Source: Bog-756 sp963824645
GTDB lineage: Bacteria > Actinomycetota > Acidimicrobiia > Acidimicrobiales > RAAP-2
Length of the DNA: 64,000 nt
Assembly: GCA_963824645.1 (NCBI GenBank)
Contig: CAWGQC010000004.1
Span: forward strand, 620,001-684,000
Direction: 5' to 3'
Shown here: piece after piece, positions 1 to 8,209 of the stretch
How positions within the stretch are numbered: position 1 is the first letter of the stretch
Layout: each line of letters opens with the position of its first letter
Notes under the pieces: generated by a model
What the model saw: the letters and a program-made list of their open reading frames with translations, nothing else
Told to the model about the DNA's origin: nothing
The model's database searches: none
Translations under genes and position numbers: made by a program

Positions 1-1
1 G

Positions 2-223
2 TCGGTCGACCCCGACGACGGTGACTACTACGGCTCGCACTGGTGGGCCCGCGAGGGGCCCTTCGGCACCTTCTGGGCCGCCGGCCACGAGGGTCAGTAC
101 ATCGACATCTGCCCCGACCTCGATCTGGTCCTGGTCCGCATGGGACGGACCGACGCCGTCCACAGCGAGGAGCTGAAGAGCTGGCGCACCCGGGTCATCG
201 CCGCCTTCGCCGCCGCCGGCTGA
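2..223 (+). CDS. C-terminal fragment of a serine hydrolase of the beta-lactamase (class C/esterase) family
   Basis: The open frame enters from the left edge and ends in TGA, leaving 73 residues. The fragment has a YGSHWW start, a GTFWAAGHEGQYI stretch and a PDLDLVLVRMG segment. This is the typical C-terminal end of penicillin-binding-protein-like serine hydrolases, where the H/K-x-G strand and the closing 'dlvvVrmg' strand complete the fold. The catalytic SxxK and YxN motifs would lie upstream, outside the window, so activity cannot be judged. It converges on the leftward operon that starts 40 bp further on. The family call rests on pattern recognition of a short piece. Confidence 0.6.
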   Translation, partial: SVDPDDGDYYGSHWWAREGPFGTFWAAGHEGQYIDICPDLDLVLVRMGRTDAVHSEELKSWRTRVIAAFAAAG

Positions 224-263
224 GCCGCTTACCGGGCCGGGCCGGCCGGCCGCCGGTGGCCGC

Positions 264-824
264 CTATACGCCCTCCCACAGTCCGACCGGTGCCTTCCCC
301 ACCCGGTAGTGACCGGGTTGGCGTTCGCCGGAGGCCGCCTTCTCGATGCGTTTGGTCATGCCCTCGCTCAGCACGCCGTCCTTGATCATGGCGAAGTAGG
401 TGGCGGTGGCGTTGCCCACGTCGAAGAAGTCGCGCTGCCAGCTCCACTTGAAGTCGCCGGCGTAGCGGAACCAACTGCCCCCCAGTCCGGCGATCTCGTA
501 GTGACTACCGTCGTCCCGGGTGGCGTCGGCCACCTGCTTCCACAGCCCCAGGATCTCGCCCTGGGCATCGTCGATCAGCACCCGCTGGTAGGGATAGGTC
601 CACCCGCCCAACCCGGCCATCTCGGTACCCAGGGCATAGCGGCGGATCTCGTCGCCACCCACGGCCATGAACTCGTCGTTGGGCCCCACGTTCCAGCCGT
701 AGGTGGCGTCGTCGGTGTACATGTCGGCCATCGGTCCCCAGTCCAGGTTGGCCTCGCACTGTTTGTTGATGGCCAGCCACCGCTCCATCATCTCTTCCAG
801 CTCGCTGCGTGGGAATGCCGGCAT
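264..824 (-). CDS. SnoaL/NTF2-like protein, last gene of the CYP51 operon
   Basis: This 186-residue protein has the NTF2/SnoaL cone-fold pattern. A helical start (ELEEMMERWLAINKQ) is followed by the 'MADMYTDDATYGWNVGP' strand-turn element and a strand-rich second half with many Trp and Tyr residues. Members include ketosteroid-isomerase-like enzymes and polyketide cyclases acting on hydrophobic rings. It starts 4 bp after the ferredoxin TAA. A GAGGAGG ribosome site about 9 nt before the ATG overlaps the end of that gene, so the two are co-transcribed. The sterol/lipid P450 context suggests a role on a cyclic lipid, but the substrate cannot be read from the sequence. A SnoaL-like gene (Rv0760c) also sits near the M. 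tuberculosis CYP51 locus. Confidence 0.8.
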   Translation of the reverse strand: MPAFPRSELEEMMERWLAINKQCEANLDWGPMADMYTDDATYGWNVGPNDEFMAVGGDEIRRYALGTEMAGLGGWTYPYQRVLIDDAQGEILGLWKQVADATRDDGSHYEIAGLGGSWFRYAGDFKWSWQRDFFDVGNATATYFAMIKDGVLSEGMTKRIEKAASGERQPGHYRVGKAPVGLWEGV

Positions 825-828
825 GGGG

Positions 829-1026
829 TTAGTCCTCCTCGGTGATGCGCAGTGCGGATGTGGGACAGAAGCGGACGGCCGCCTCGACCTCGGTCCGGAG
901 GGCGGGGTCGGGGGTGGCGTCGAGAATGGTCACCTGCTGGTTCTTGCCCAGCTCGAACACGGTGGGTGCCTCCGACTCGCACACGCCGTGACCCTGGCAC
1001 AGATCGATGTCGAGGGACACCCGCAT
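829..1026 (-). CDS. 3Fe-4S ferredoxin, electron donor to CYP51
   Basis: This small 65-residue ferredoxin has the three-cysteine pattern of 3Fe-4S proteins: Cys10 and Cys16 in DLCQGHGVC and Cys54 in RFCPTSAL. The missing fourth cysteine is normal for actinobacterial P450 partners, including the M. tuberculosis protein beside CYP51 (Rv0763c). It shuttles single electrons from a ferredoxin reductase to the heme of the upstream P450s. The ATG overlaps the CYP51 stop codon by one base (TGATG), which implies translational coupling. The start is fixed by that overlap and by the match to the expected length. No ferredoxin reductase gene is seen in the window. Confidence 0.93.
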   Translation of the reverse strand: MRVSLDIDLCQGHGVCESEAPTVFELGKNQQVTILDATPDPALRTEVEAAVRFCPTSALRITEED

Positions 1027-2399
1027 CAGCCCGCCGCCTTGGCCCGCCGTCGGTACCGGGCCGTGCAGGGCTGCTGCAACTGGACCACCATCTTCGAGTG
1101 GTCGTTGCGGTAGGTGTCGGACGGCTGGGCCAGCTCGAACTCCCAATCCAACAGGAGCACGGAGAAGATGGCCTTGAGCTGCATCATGGCGAAAGCGGCA
1201 CCCACGCAGCGGTGCCGACCGGCGCCGAAGGGGATCCACGTCCACGGATTGGTGCGGTCCTCCTCCCGGGGGGCGATGTAGCGGGAGGGGAGGAAGGCGT
1301 CGGCGTCGGGGAAATCCTCGGGGATCCGGTTGGACACGGCCGGGCTGGTGCCCACCATCTGGCCGGTGCGGATGGTGAAGCCGTCCACCGGCACGTCCTC
1401 CTTGGCCACCCGCAGCAGGAGGATGAGCGGGGGATGGAGACGCAACGCCTCCTTGATGGCCGACTCCAGGTGGGGCATGGCCCGCAGGGCCTGATAGCTG
1501 ACCTCGGCCCCCTCGGCATAGAGCTCGGCCAGTTCACCGTCGACCACCGCCATCTCGTCGGCGTGACGGAGAAGTTCGATGAGCGTCCAGGCCGCCGTGC
1601 CCGAGGTGGTGTGGTGGCCGGCGAACATCATGGAGATGAACATGCCGGTGACGATGTCGGCCGTGAAGCGGGGGTTTCCGTCGTCGTCGTCGATGGACAT
1701 GAGGACGTCGAGGAGGTCGCGCTGGTCGTCGGCCACCGGCGGAGCGGCGGCCCGTCGGTCCATGATGGCCCCCACCAGGGCCACCAGTCCCTCCCGTGCC
1801 GCGTCGCGGCGCCGGAAGCTCTCGATGGGGGCGTAGGGATCCATGTAGGCGATGGCGTCGGTGCCCTGCTCGAGGTCGTGGTAGAGCTGGGCGAACCGCT
1901 GGTCGAGCTCGTCGCGGAACCGCTGGCCGATGAGGCAGGACGACGAGGTGTAGATGGTCAGCTCGGCGAACCAGTCGAGCAGGTCGATCTCGCCCTCGTC
2001 GCCCCAGGTCGACACCATGTGCTCGACCTCGGCGGCGATGGTGGCGGCGTGACCCCGCATGAACTTGTCCCGCAGGGCCTGGTTGTGGAGCATCTCGCGG
2101 CGACGCTCGGGCGGTGCGTCGAAGACCACGCCCTCGCCGAAGATGGGGGTCATGAAGGGGTAGGCCTCGGCCTGGTCGAGGACCTCCTCAGGCGCCCGGA
2201 AGAAGATCTCGTTGGCCTCGGCCCCGGTCAGAAGGACCACGTCCCGGTCGCCCAGGCGGAACACCCCGACGTCACCGCATTCGGCCCGCACCCGGCGCAG
2301 CAGGGCGATGGGGTCGACCCGCAACTCCTCCAGGTGACCGTTCTGTTCGGCCCCACCCGACACCCGGGGCGGTTCGCCCCGCTCCACGGCGATGGTCAT
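1026..2399 (-). CDS. cyp51: Cytochrome P450 CYP51, sterol 14-alpha-demethylase family
   Basis: This is a 457-residue soluble P450. The CYP51 signature is clear: the B-C region YPFMTPIFGEGVVFD (residues 80-94), the I-helix FAGHHTTS (259-266) with His in the CYP51-specific position, the KEALR ExxR pair (Glu317/Arg320), and heme loop FGAGRHRCVG with Cys398. The C-terminal RNDHSKMVVQL also matches the mycobacterial enzyme as I recall it. Eukaryotic and methanotroph CYP51 remove the 14-alpha-methyl of sterol precursors. The natural substrate in actinobacteria that make no sterols is unknown. Its ATG overlaps the SDR stop by 4 bases, and its stop overlaps the ferredoxin start. No membrane anchor is present, as expected for a bacterial P450. 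Confidence 0.96.
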   Translation of the reverse strand: MTIAVERGEPPRVSGGAEQNGHLEELRVDPIALLRRVRAECGDVGVFRLGDRDVVLLTGAEANEIFFRAPEEVLDQAEAYPFMTPIFGEGVVFDAPPERRREMLHNQALRDKFMRGHAATIAAEVEHMVSTWGDEGEIDLLDWFAELTIYTSSSCLIGQRFRDELDQRFAQLYHDLEQGTDAIAYMDPYAPIESFRRRDAAREGLVALVGAIMDRRAAAPPVADDQRDLLDVLMSIDDDDGNPRFTADIVTGMFISMMFAGHHTTSGTAAWTLIELLRHADEMAVVDGELAELYAEGAEVSYQALRAMPHLESAIKEALRLHPPLILLLRVAKEDVPVDGFTIRTGQMVGTSPAVSNRIPEDFPDADAFLPSRYIAPREEDRTNPWTWIPFGAGRHRCVGAAFAMMQLKAIFSVLLLDWEFELAQPSDTYRNDHSKMVVQLQQPCTARYRRRAKAAG

Positions 2400-3235
2400 G
2401 GCTCCTCCTCGTCGTTCAATTCTGGGCCCGTTCTTTCTGCCTTGGTCGACGCGGCGGCCGGCTCCCGCACCGGGGCCTCGGGTTGCAGCTCGACCACGGT
2501 GGCATGGGTGCCCCGGGGCAGGGTCACGGCCGCCACTATGGCCTGGGCCACGCCGGCCGGCCGCATGAAATTGTCGTGCCGGGCCAGGCCCCAGGTCACC
2601 CATCCGTTGATCACGTCGGCGGTGACGGCGGGGTCCCAGTCCATGCCCATGCCCGTCTCGGTGGGACCCGGTCGCACGATGCTGGCCCGCACCCCGCTCC
2701 CCTCCAGCTCCATCTGCAGCGACCGGGCGTAGCCCTCGAGCCCCCACTTGGAGGCCACGTAGGCGGCCATGGTCGGGCGGGGGTGTTCGACCACGTCGGA
2801 GGTGATGAAGGCGATGTCGCCCCGCTGCCGCGCCACCATGGCCGGGAGGATGGCCCGGATCAACCGGTGGGTCCCGTTGACGTTGACCCCGAACACCCCC
2901 TCGAAGGTGGCCGGGTCGGTGTCGAGGGCCGAACCGGGGATGTTGCGGGCGGCATTGGACACCAGGATCTCGATGGTGCCCAGCGCCTCGGTGGCCGCCG
3001 CCGCGAAGGCCTCGATCGAGTCGGCGTCGGCCAGGTCGAGGGGGAGGGCGGTGGCCGATCCGCCCGCCTTCCGGATCTCGACCGCCGTCTTCTCGCATTC
3101 GGCCACCCGCCGGGCCCCGAGCACCACCGGGTGGCCCAGGGCGGCCAGGGCACAGGCGGTGGCCTGGCCGATGCCCGACGAAGCCCCGGTGACCACGGCC
3201 GGGCGCCGTTCGGGGTGGGGGGCGAAGCGGAACAT
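2396..3235 (-). CDS. Short-chain dehydrogenase/reductase between the two P450s
   Basis: This 279-residue classical SDR has the NAD(P)-binding TGASSGIG motif near residue 18, the NAAR turn, and the catalytic ITSD...YVASK Ser/Tyr/Lys set. It probably oxidises or reduces an alcohol or ketone produced by the neighbouring P450s. It corresponds in position and family to Rv0765c, which sits between CYP123 and CYP51 in M. tuberculosis. The ATG shares one base with the CYP123 TGA, and the stop overlaps the CYP51 start by 4 bases. The tail after residue 250 is acidic and disordered-looking (ends NDEEEP), which is longer than the core fold needs. The substrate is unknown. Confidence 0.9.
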   Translation of the reverse strand: MFRFAPHPERRPAVVTGASSGIGQATACALAALGHPVVLGARRVAECEKTAVEIRKAGGSATALPLDLADADSIEAFAAAATEALGTIEILVSNAARNIPGSALDTDPATFEGVFGVNVNGTHRLIRAILPAMVARQRGDIAFITSDVVEHPRPTMAAYVASKWGLEGYARSLQMELEGSGVRASIVRPGPTETGMGMDWDPAVTADVINGWVTWGLARHDNFMRPAGVAQAIVAAVTLPRGTHATVVELQPEAPVREPAAASTKAERTGPELNDEEEP

Positions 3236-4446
3236 CAGCGCCGGGTCACGGTGGTGGGCAGGGCGGCCAGGCCGCGCACGTTGATGGAGTGGACCCGTTG
3301 GATACCGTCGGGGTCGACGTCGTAGGCGGCCACCCGGTCGACCAGTTCGGCCAGTCCGATGCGGGCCTCCAGCCGGGCCATCGGGGCGCCCATGCAGAAG
3401 TGACGGCCGCTGCCGAAACTGACCAGCTTGGACGTGTCGCGGTCGAGGTCGTAGCGGTCGGGATCGGGGAACACGGCCTCGTCGCGGTTGGCCGATCCGA
3501 CCAGCAGGAGCACCCGGTCGCCCTCGGGGATGGTGGTCCCCCCGATGTCGAGCGGTGTGCGGGCCACCCGTAGGAGCATCTGGCTGGAGGTGTCGAACCG
3601 CAGTGTCTCCTCGATCCAGTCGGGGACCCGGTCGGGGTGGGCGAAAGGCGTGGCTCCCTGGACGGGATAGCGCCAACCCCAGTACCAGGCGTTGCCCAAC
3701 AGCTTGGTGGTGGTCTCGTTGCCGGCCACCACCATGAGGAAGAGGAAGCCGATGACCTCCTCGTCGGTCAGACGGTCGCCGTCGATCTCCGCCGCCATGA
3801 GGGCCGAGGTCAGGTCGTCGCCGGGGGCGGTGCGCCGCTCGTTGACCATGTCCTGGTAGTAGCCGATGAGGGTGAGAGCGGCCTCCATGCCGGCCGGGGG
3901 CACGTCGAACAGCCCGTCCTCCCGGTGCACCACCAGGTCGGCCAACCGGCGGATCTCGGGCCGGTCGACCGGTGGCACCCCCACCAGTTCGGAGATCACG
4001 TCCATGGGCAGCTTGCCGGCGAAGTCGGCGATGAAGTCGAACGAGCCGGCTTCGAGGGCGGGCTCGAGGTGCTCGACGGCGATGGCCCGGATCCGGTCCT
4101 CCATCTGGGCCACCTTGGTCGGGGTGAAGCCCTTGCCCACCAGCGAGCGCATCCGGGTGTGGCGGGGCGGGTCGAGGGCCAGGAAGGACATGAACCGGTG
4201 GGCGTCGGGCCCGAAGGCGGAGGGGTCGAGGGAGACCCCCTGGGCGTTGGAGAACCCGTCCACGTTGCGGAAAGCGGCCAGCACGTCGGCGTGCCGGGAC
4301 AGCGCCCAAAAGTCGAGCTCGTGGTTGCGGTAGACCGGTGCCTCGGCGCGGAGCCGGGCGTAGACCGGGTAGGGGTCCTCGTGGATCTCGTAGGCGTAGG
4401 GGCTGTAGGTGACCGGATGGCTGGAGGTGACCGGTTCGGTGGTCAT
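3235..4446 (-). CDS. cyp123: Cytochrome P450, CYP123-like
   Basis: This 403-residue P450 carries the oxygen-activation I-helix AGNETT (241-246), the ExxR pair in EETLR (Glu280/Arg283) and the heme loop FGSGRHFCMG with Cys351. Its N-terminal HEDPYPVYARLR and NFW-type segments, and the 'VHREDGLFDVPP' stretch, resemble M. tuberculosis CYP123 (Rv0766c), which occupies the same place in that locus. It likely hydroxylates a lipid or terpenoid using electrons from the ferredoxin encoded two genes downstream. The ATG overlaps the TetR stop by 4 bases, and its stop shares a base with the SDR start. CYP123 is assigned from resemblance plus synteny; the exact subfamily needs alignment. Confidence 0.88.
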   Translation of the reverse strand: MTTEPVTSSHPVTYSPYAYEIHEDPYPVYARLRAEAPVYRNHELDFWALSRHADVLAAFRNVDGFSNAQGVSLDPSAFGPDAHRFMSFLALDPPRHTRMRSLVGKGFTPTKVAQMEDRIRAIAVEHLEPALEAGSFDFIADFAGKLPMDVISELVGVPPVDRPEIRRLADLVVHREDGLFDVPPAGMEAALTLIGYYQDMVNERRTAPGDDLTSALMAAEIDGDRLTDEEVIGFLFLMVVAGNETTTKLLGNAWYWGWRYPVQGATPFAHPDRVPDWIEETLRFDTSSQMLLRVARTPLDIGGTTIPEGDRVLLLVGSANRDEAVFPDPDRYDLDRDTSKLVSFGSGRHFCMGAPMARLEARIGLAELVDRVAAYDVDPDGIQRVHSINVRGLAALPTTVTRR

Positions 4447-5096
4447 CGTCGGCCGCCGTTGGTCCGGCCCCGGGCCGACGGTGCGGACCCCACCATGAGC
4501 TCGGCCGCCCCGGCCATCAGGCGGGGGATGTCGGCGAAGGACATGTGACCGGTGCCGGCGGCCAGCAGCGAACCGGAGAAGGAGGTCTCCAGCACCCGCA
4601 CCACCAACGGATCCGCATCGGCACCGACCACCGTGGCCAGCCGCCGGTGGATCTGGGCCCCGATCCTGTCCCGCAGTTGTTTGACGTCGGGATTGGCGCT
4701 GAGCAGGGCCACGGTGCAGGCGTCGACCAGAGCCGGGCTCTCGGTGGTGAACAGGACCATGTCGCGCACCGCCTCGGTCAGGCGCACTTTCAGCGACCGC
4801 CGCCCCGGGCCCTCCACCGGGGGCAGGGCCTGCATGTGACGCCACAGCACCTCGGCCAGCAGATGGTCCTTGGAGCTGAAGTAGTTGTAGGCGGTGGCCG
4901 GGGCCACACCGGCCCGGCGGGCCACGCTGCGCACGGTGAGCCCGGTGTAACCGACCTCGACGATCTCGTCCCCGGTGGCCTGCACCAGTTGCAGGACCAC
5001 TTCGGCCTGTCGGGGACTCAGTTGCCGCCGGGTGGCCTCCAGTTCGGGGGGCGCATCGGGGGCCCGGTGGGCCGGGGGGGCGGCGGTGTCGGGCAT
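4443..5096 (-). CDS. TetR-family repressor, first gene of the CYP51 operon
   Basis: This 217-residue regulator has an N-terminal TetR helix-turn-helix (residues about 40-75, LTVRSVARRAGVAPATAYNYF) and an all-helical ligand-binding domain. It is followed without a gap by the CYP123-like gene (ATGA overlap), so it is autoregulated if it binds its own promoter. A perfect 14-bp palindrome lies 103 bp upstream, between it and the divergent dehydrogenase operon, and is the obvious candidate operator. The start chosen (MPDTAAPP) gives a normal TetR length. Longer in-frame starts up to position 5252 would run through the palindrome and add a low-quality N-terminus. It corresponds positionally to Rv0767c. 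Confidence 0.88.
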   Translation of the reverse strand: MPDTAAPPAHRAPDAPPELEATRRQLSPRQAEVVLQLVQATGDEIVEVGYTGLTVRSVARRAGVAPATAYNYFSSKDHLLAEVLWRHMQALPPVEGPGRRSLKVRLTEAVRDMVLFTTESPALVDACTVALLSANPDVKQLRDRIGAQIHRRLATVVGADADPLVVRVLETSFSGSLLAAGTGHMSFADIPRLMAGAAELMVGSAPSARGRTNGGRR

Positions 5097-5198
5097 GGTT
5101 TCAGCCACCGGAGATGGGCACCGGAACCGGGGCTGTCCCGTTCCGTCGGGGCGGAAGAGCCAGGACGCCCTCCTCCTCGTTGCCGGTGTCCATAAGTT

Positions 5199-5212
5199 TG
5201 GACTATAGTCCA
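5199..5212. promoter_or_regulatory. Perfect 14-bp palindrome, candidate TetR operator
   Basis: TGGACTATAGTCCA reads identically on both strands. It is unusually AT-centred for this GC-rich region. It sits in the 286-bp divergent intergenic region between the TetR/P450 operon and the dehydrogenase operon, so one bound repressor dimer could control both. It does not match the KstR or KstR2 consensus as I know them. Confidence 0.5.
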
Positions 5213-5382
5213 GACACCTGTCCAAGTACAGCGCCGGTGGCCTCCGTTCCACCGGTCGGCCGGAATGGCGCCGACCGGCCGGGCCGGCCGTTGATGGTCG
5301 CCGCGGTGGGGGCGGTGGTGACGGGGCGCCGGACAGGTGGCATCATCGCCCGGCGACCAGGACGACGACAGGGGGAGACCGA

Positions 5383-6282
5383 GTGCCCGACGCAGCAGCT
5401 TCTGCCACCACCGACCCGGCCACGGGACCGGTGGTCGGGGTCATCGGCCTCGGGGCCATCGGGGACGGCGTGGCCACCAGCGTGCTCCGGGTGGGGCTCC
5501 CACTGGTGGTCTGTGACGTGCGCACCGAGGCCACCGACGCCTACCGTGACCGGGCCCGGGTGGCCACCTCGCCCTCCGACCTGGTCGGCCAAGCCGATGT
5601 GGTGGTGGTGGCGGTGGTCACCGACGACCAGGTCCATGCCGTGTTGTCCGGACCGGCGGGCGGTCTGGCCGCCGCCGATCCCGGTACCACCGTCATCGTG
5701 GTGTCCACCATTTCGGCGCCCTGTGTCCAGGCCATCGGGGCCGAGGCCGCCGCCCTGGGTGTGCCCATTCTCGACTGCGGGGTGACCGGCGGTCCGGCCG
5801 CCGCCGCCAGTGGCGATCTGGTCTGCATGGTGGGCGGCGACCCGGCCGTCATCGAGCGGGCGGGGCCGGTGTTCGACGCCGTCAGCTCGCTGACCGTGAC
5901 CATGGGACCTTTCGGGACGGGCCTGGCCGCCAAGCTGGCCCGCAACCTGATCACCTACGGCTCGTGGCTGGCCGCCTACGAGGGCCAGAAGCTGGCCGAG
6001 GCGGCCGGCATCTCGTTGGCCCAGCTGGCCGAAGTGGTGCGGGCCAGCGACGTCCACATCGGCGGTGCTTCCCGGCTCATGTTCCGGTCGACGGTGGCCC
6101 CCTTCACCGAAGCGGATGACCGCGGGCTGGTCGGGGCCATGCAGGCCGGAGCCACGCTGGCCCACAAGGACCTGCTGGCCGCTCTCGACCTGGCCGCCTC
6201 GCTGGAGGTCGACCTCCCTCTGGCCGCCATGACCGAGCAACGGACCGATGAGATCTTCGGACTGGGGCGGTCGCCGTCATGA
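5383..6282 (+). CDS. 3-hydroxyisobutyrate dehydrogenase-like beta-hydroxyacid dehydrogenase
   Basis: This 299-residue NAD(P)-dependent oxidoreductase has the Rossmann motif GVIGLGAIGDGVA near residue 20, the substrate-site DCGVTGGPAAAASG segment and the catalytic-lysine helix (AAKLARNLI, KxxxN). The family oxidises beta-hydroxyacids to semialdehydes or beta-ketoacids. The aldehyde dehydrogenase that follows could take the product to the acid. The GTG start is preceded by GGGGGAGA. The stop overlaps the next ATG by 4 bases. It matches Rv0770 of M. tuberculosis in family and in neighbourhood. It heads the rightward operon, divergent from TetR/P450, and may share the palindromic operator. The substrate is not predictable from sequence. 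Confidence 0.88.
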   Translation: MPDAAASATTDPATGPVVGVIGLGAIGDGVATSVLRVGLPLVVCDVRTEATDAYRDRARVATSPSDLVGQADVVVVAVVTDDQVHAVLSGPAGGLAAADPGTTVIVVSTISAPCVQAIGAEAAALGVPILDCGVTGGPAAAASGDLVCMVGGDPAVIERAGPVFDAVSSLTVTMGPFGTGLAAKLARNLITYGSWLAAYEGQKLAEAAGISLAQLAEVVRASDVHIGGASRLMFRSTVAPFTEADDRGLVGAMQAGATLAHKDLLAALDLAASLEVDLPLAAMTEQRTDEIFGLGRSPS

Positions 6283-7758
6283 CCCCGACCGCCGGCCCGG
6301 TGGTGGGCGAGGAGCGGATGCTCATCGACGGGCAGCTGCGGGCGGCCCGCACCGGTCGCACCTTCGAGGTGGTCAACCCGGCCACCGAGGAGACCATCGG
6401 GGTGGTGGCCGACGGCGGACCCGAGGACCTGGACGATGCCGTCACCGCCGCCCGTCGGGCCTTCGACAGCACCGACTGGTCGACCGACGTGGCCTTGCGG
6501 GTGCGTTGTCTCCGCCAGCTGCAGGCCGCCTTCGGCGCCCACGCCGAGGAGTTGCGGGCCATGACGGTGGCCGAGACGGGCTCGCCTCTCTCTTTCACCT
6601 ACTCGGCTCAACTGGACGCCCCCGTCGAGGGTCTGGGCTGGGTGGCCGACCTGGCCGAGGGTTATCAGTGGGAGACCGACCTCGGGGATGCTGCGCCCAT
6701 GGGCATCCCGTCCCACCGCTGGGTGCGCCGCGAAGCCACCGGGGTGGTGGGGGCCATCACCCCGTGGAACGTCCCCCACCAGATCAACTTGGCCAAGCTG
6801 GGTCCGGCCCTGGCCGCCGGCAATACCGTGGTCCTCAAACCGGCGCCCGACACACCCTGGTGCGCCACCGTGCTCGGCCGTCTCATCGCCGAGGAAACCG
6901 ACATCCCGCCCGGCGTGGTCAACATCGTCCCGTCCTCCGAGCACACGGTGGGCGCCCTGCTGTCGGGGGACCCCCGGGTCGACCAGATCAGCTTTACCGG
7001 CTCCACCGCCACCGGCCGGTCGGTCATGACCTCGGCCGCCGAATCCCTCAAGAAGGTCTTCTTGGAGCTGGGGGGCAAGTCGGCCTTCGTCATCCTGGAC
7101 GACGCCGACCTGCGGGGGGCCTGCGCCACCGCCGCCTTCACCGTCTGCACCCACGCCGGCCAGGGCTGCGCCATCACCACCCGCCTGGTCGTCCCCCGGC
7201 GCCAAGTTCGACGAGGCGGTGGAGTCGACGGCCAAGGTCATGGGCAAGCTGCCGGCCGGGGACCCCACCGATCCGGCCACCATGTGCGGCCCGCTGATCA
7301 GCGCCCGCCAACGCCAGCGGGTGGAGGGCTACCTGGACCTGGCCCGGGACGAGGGCGGCACCGTGGTCACCGGGGGTGGCCGGCCCGACGGGTTCGACCG
7401 CGGCTTCTTCATCGAGCCCACCCTCATCGTGGGCCTGGACAATCGGGCCCGGGTGGCCCAGGAGGAGATCTTCGGGCCGGTGCTGGTGGTCATCCCCCAC
7501 GACGGCGACGACCACGCCGTCGGCCTGGCCAACGACTCGACCTACGGGCTGTCCGGCTCGGTGTGGTCGGCCGACCGCGCCCGGGCCGTCGACGTGGCCG
7601 GCCGCATCCGCACCGGCACCATCGGGATCAACGGCGGTCTGTGGTTCAGCCCCGACGTCCCCTTCGGCGGCTACAAGCAGTCGGGCGTGGGGCGCGAGTC
7701 GGGCGTGGCCGGCTTCGAGGAGTACCTCGAGACCAAGTCGATGGCCGAACCGGCCTGA
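6279..7758 (+). CDS. NAD-dependent aldehyde dehydrogenase with an apparent one-base frame break
   Basis: The first part (from ATG 6279) holds the NAD site (TPWNVP, TGSTATG), the general-base glutamate in LELGGKS and the catalytic cysteine in GQGC. The reading frame then shifts at a C5 run (7193-7197). The downstream frame continues from KFDEAVESTAKV to the family end FGGYKQSGVGRESG. Removing one C gives a continuous 492-residue protein of normal length, reading VVPGAKFDEA across the join. This looks like an assembly or sequencing error, not decay, because both halves are fully conserved. The enzyme oxidises an aldehyde to a carboxylic acid and corresponds to aldA (Rv0768) in the M. tuberculosis locus. 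Translation is likely coupled to the upstream gene through an ATGA overlap. Confidence 0.88.
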
Positions 7759-7810
7759 TCCGTGCAGTGGCTACCGGCATGATCCGTGCCGCCGACAGGA
7801 GAGTGAACCG

Positions 7811-8209
7811 ATGAACGACGACGCATCCACGAAGGAAGGGGAATCCTCCCGGACCCGGGGCATGGCCAAGATGGAGGAGGTCTACGGATTTTCGGTCGAC
7901 CCCGACCAGATCGAGGGCCCCTATGTCGACTTCACCGTCGACCACCTGTTCGGCCAGGTGTGGACGCGGACCGCCCTCGGCACCCGCGACCGCCGGCTCA
8001 TGACCATCGGGGTGCTGGCCGCCCTCAACCAGCCCCAGCTGGTGGAGATCCAGTTCCGTTCGGCCCTCGAACGCGACGAGATGACCGAGGAGCAGGTGCG
8101 GGAGACGGTGCTCCATCTGGCCCACTACATCGGGTGGCCGCTGTCGACCGACATCAACGCCGTGGCCGAGAAGGTCATCGCTCAGCGCCGTCGGGAGGCG
8201 GCCTCGTGA
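7811..8209 (+). CDS. Carboxymuconolactone decarboxylase/AhpD-like protein
   Basis: This 132-residue all-helical protein has the core pattern of the CMD family: DRRLMTIGVLAAL, then EEQVRETVLHLAHYIGWP. The redox CxxC of AhpD is absent, so it is closer to the decarboxylase-like branch. Rv0771 in the equivalent M. tuberculosis locus is annotated as 4-carboxymuconolactone decarboxylase. Actual decarboxylase activity on carboxymuconolactone is doubtful in this context. A role on a lipid-derived ring or lactone is inference. The ATG is preceded by GACAGGAGAG about 8 nt upstream, and its stop overlaps the next gene's GTG (GTGA). Confidence 0.83.
   Translation: MNDDASTKEGESSRTRGMAKMEEVYGFSVDPDQIEGPYVDFTVDHLFGQVWTRTALGTRDRRLMTIGVLAALNQPQLVEIQFRSALERDEMTEEQVRETVLHLAHYIGWPLSTDINAVAEKVIAQRRREAAS

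Noticed and set aside
852..2732. A 626-codon plus-strand frame over CYP51
   Set aside because: The opposite strand holds a clear P450 with heme motif; the plus-strand frame is low-complexity and shows no domain.
5203..6240. A 345-codon antisense frame over the beta-hydroxyacid dehydrogenase
   Set aside because: It is His/Gly/Arg-rich and complementary to a canonical Rossmann-fold gene on the other strand.
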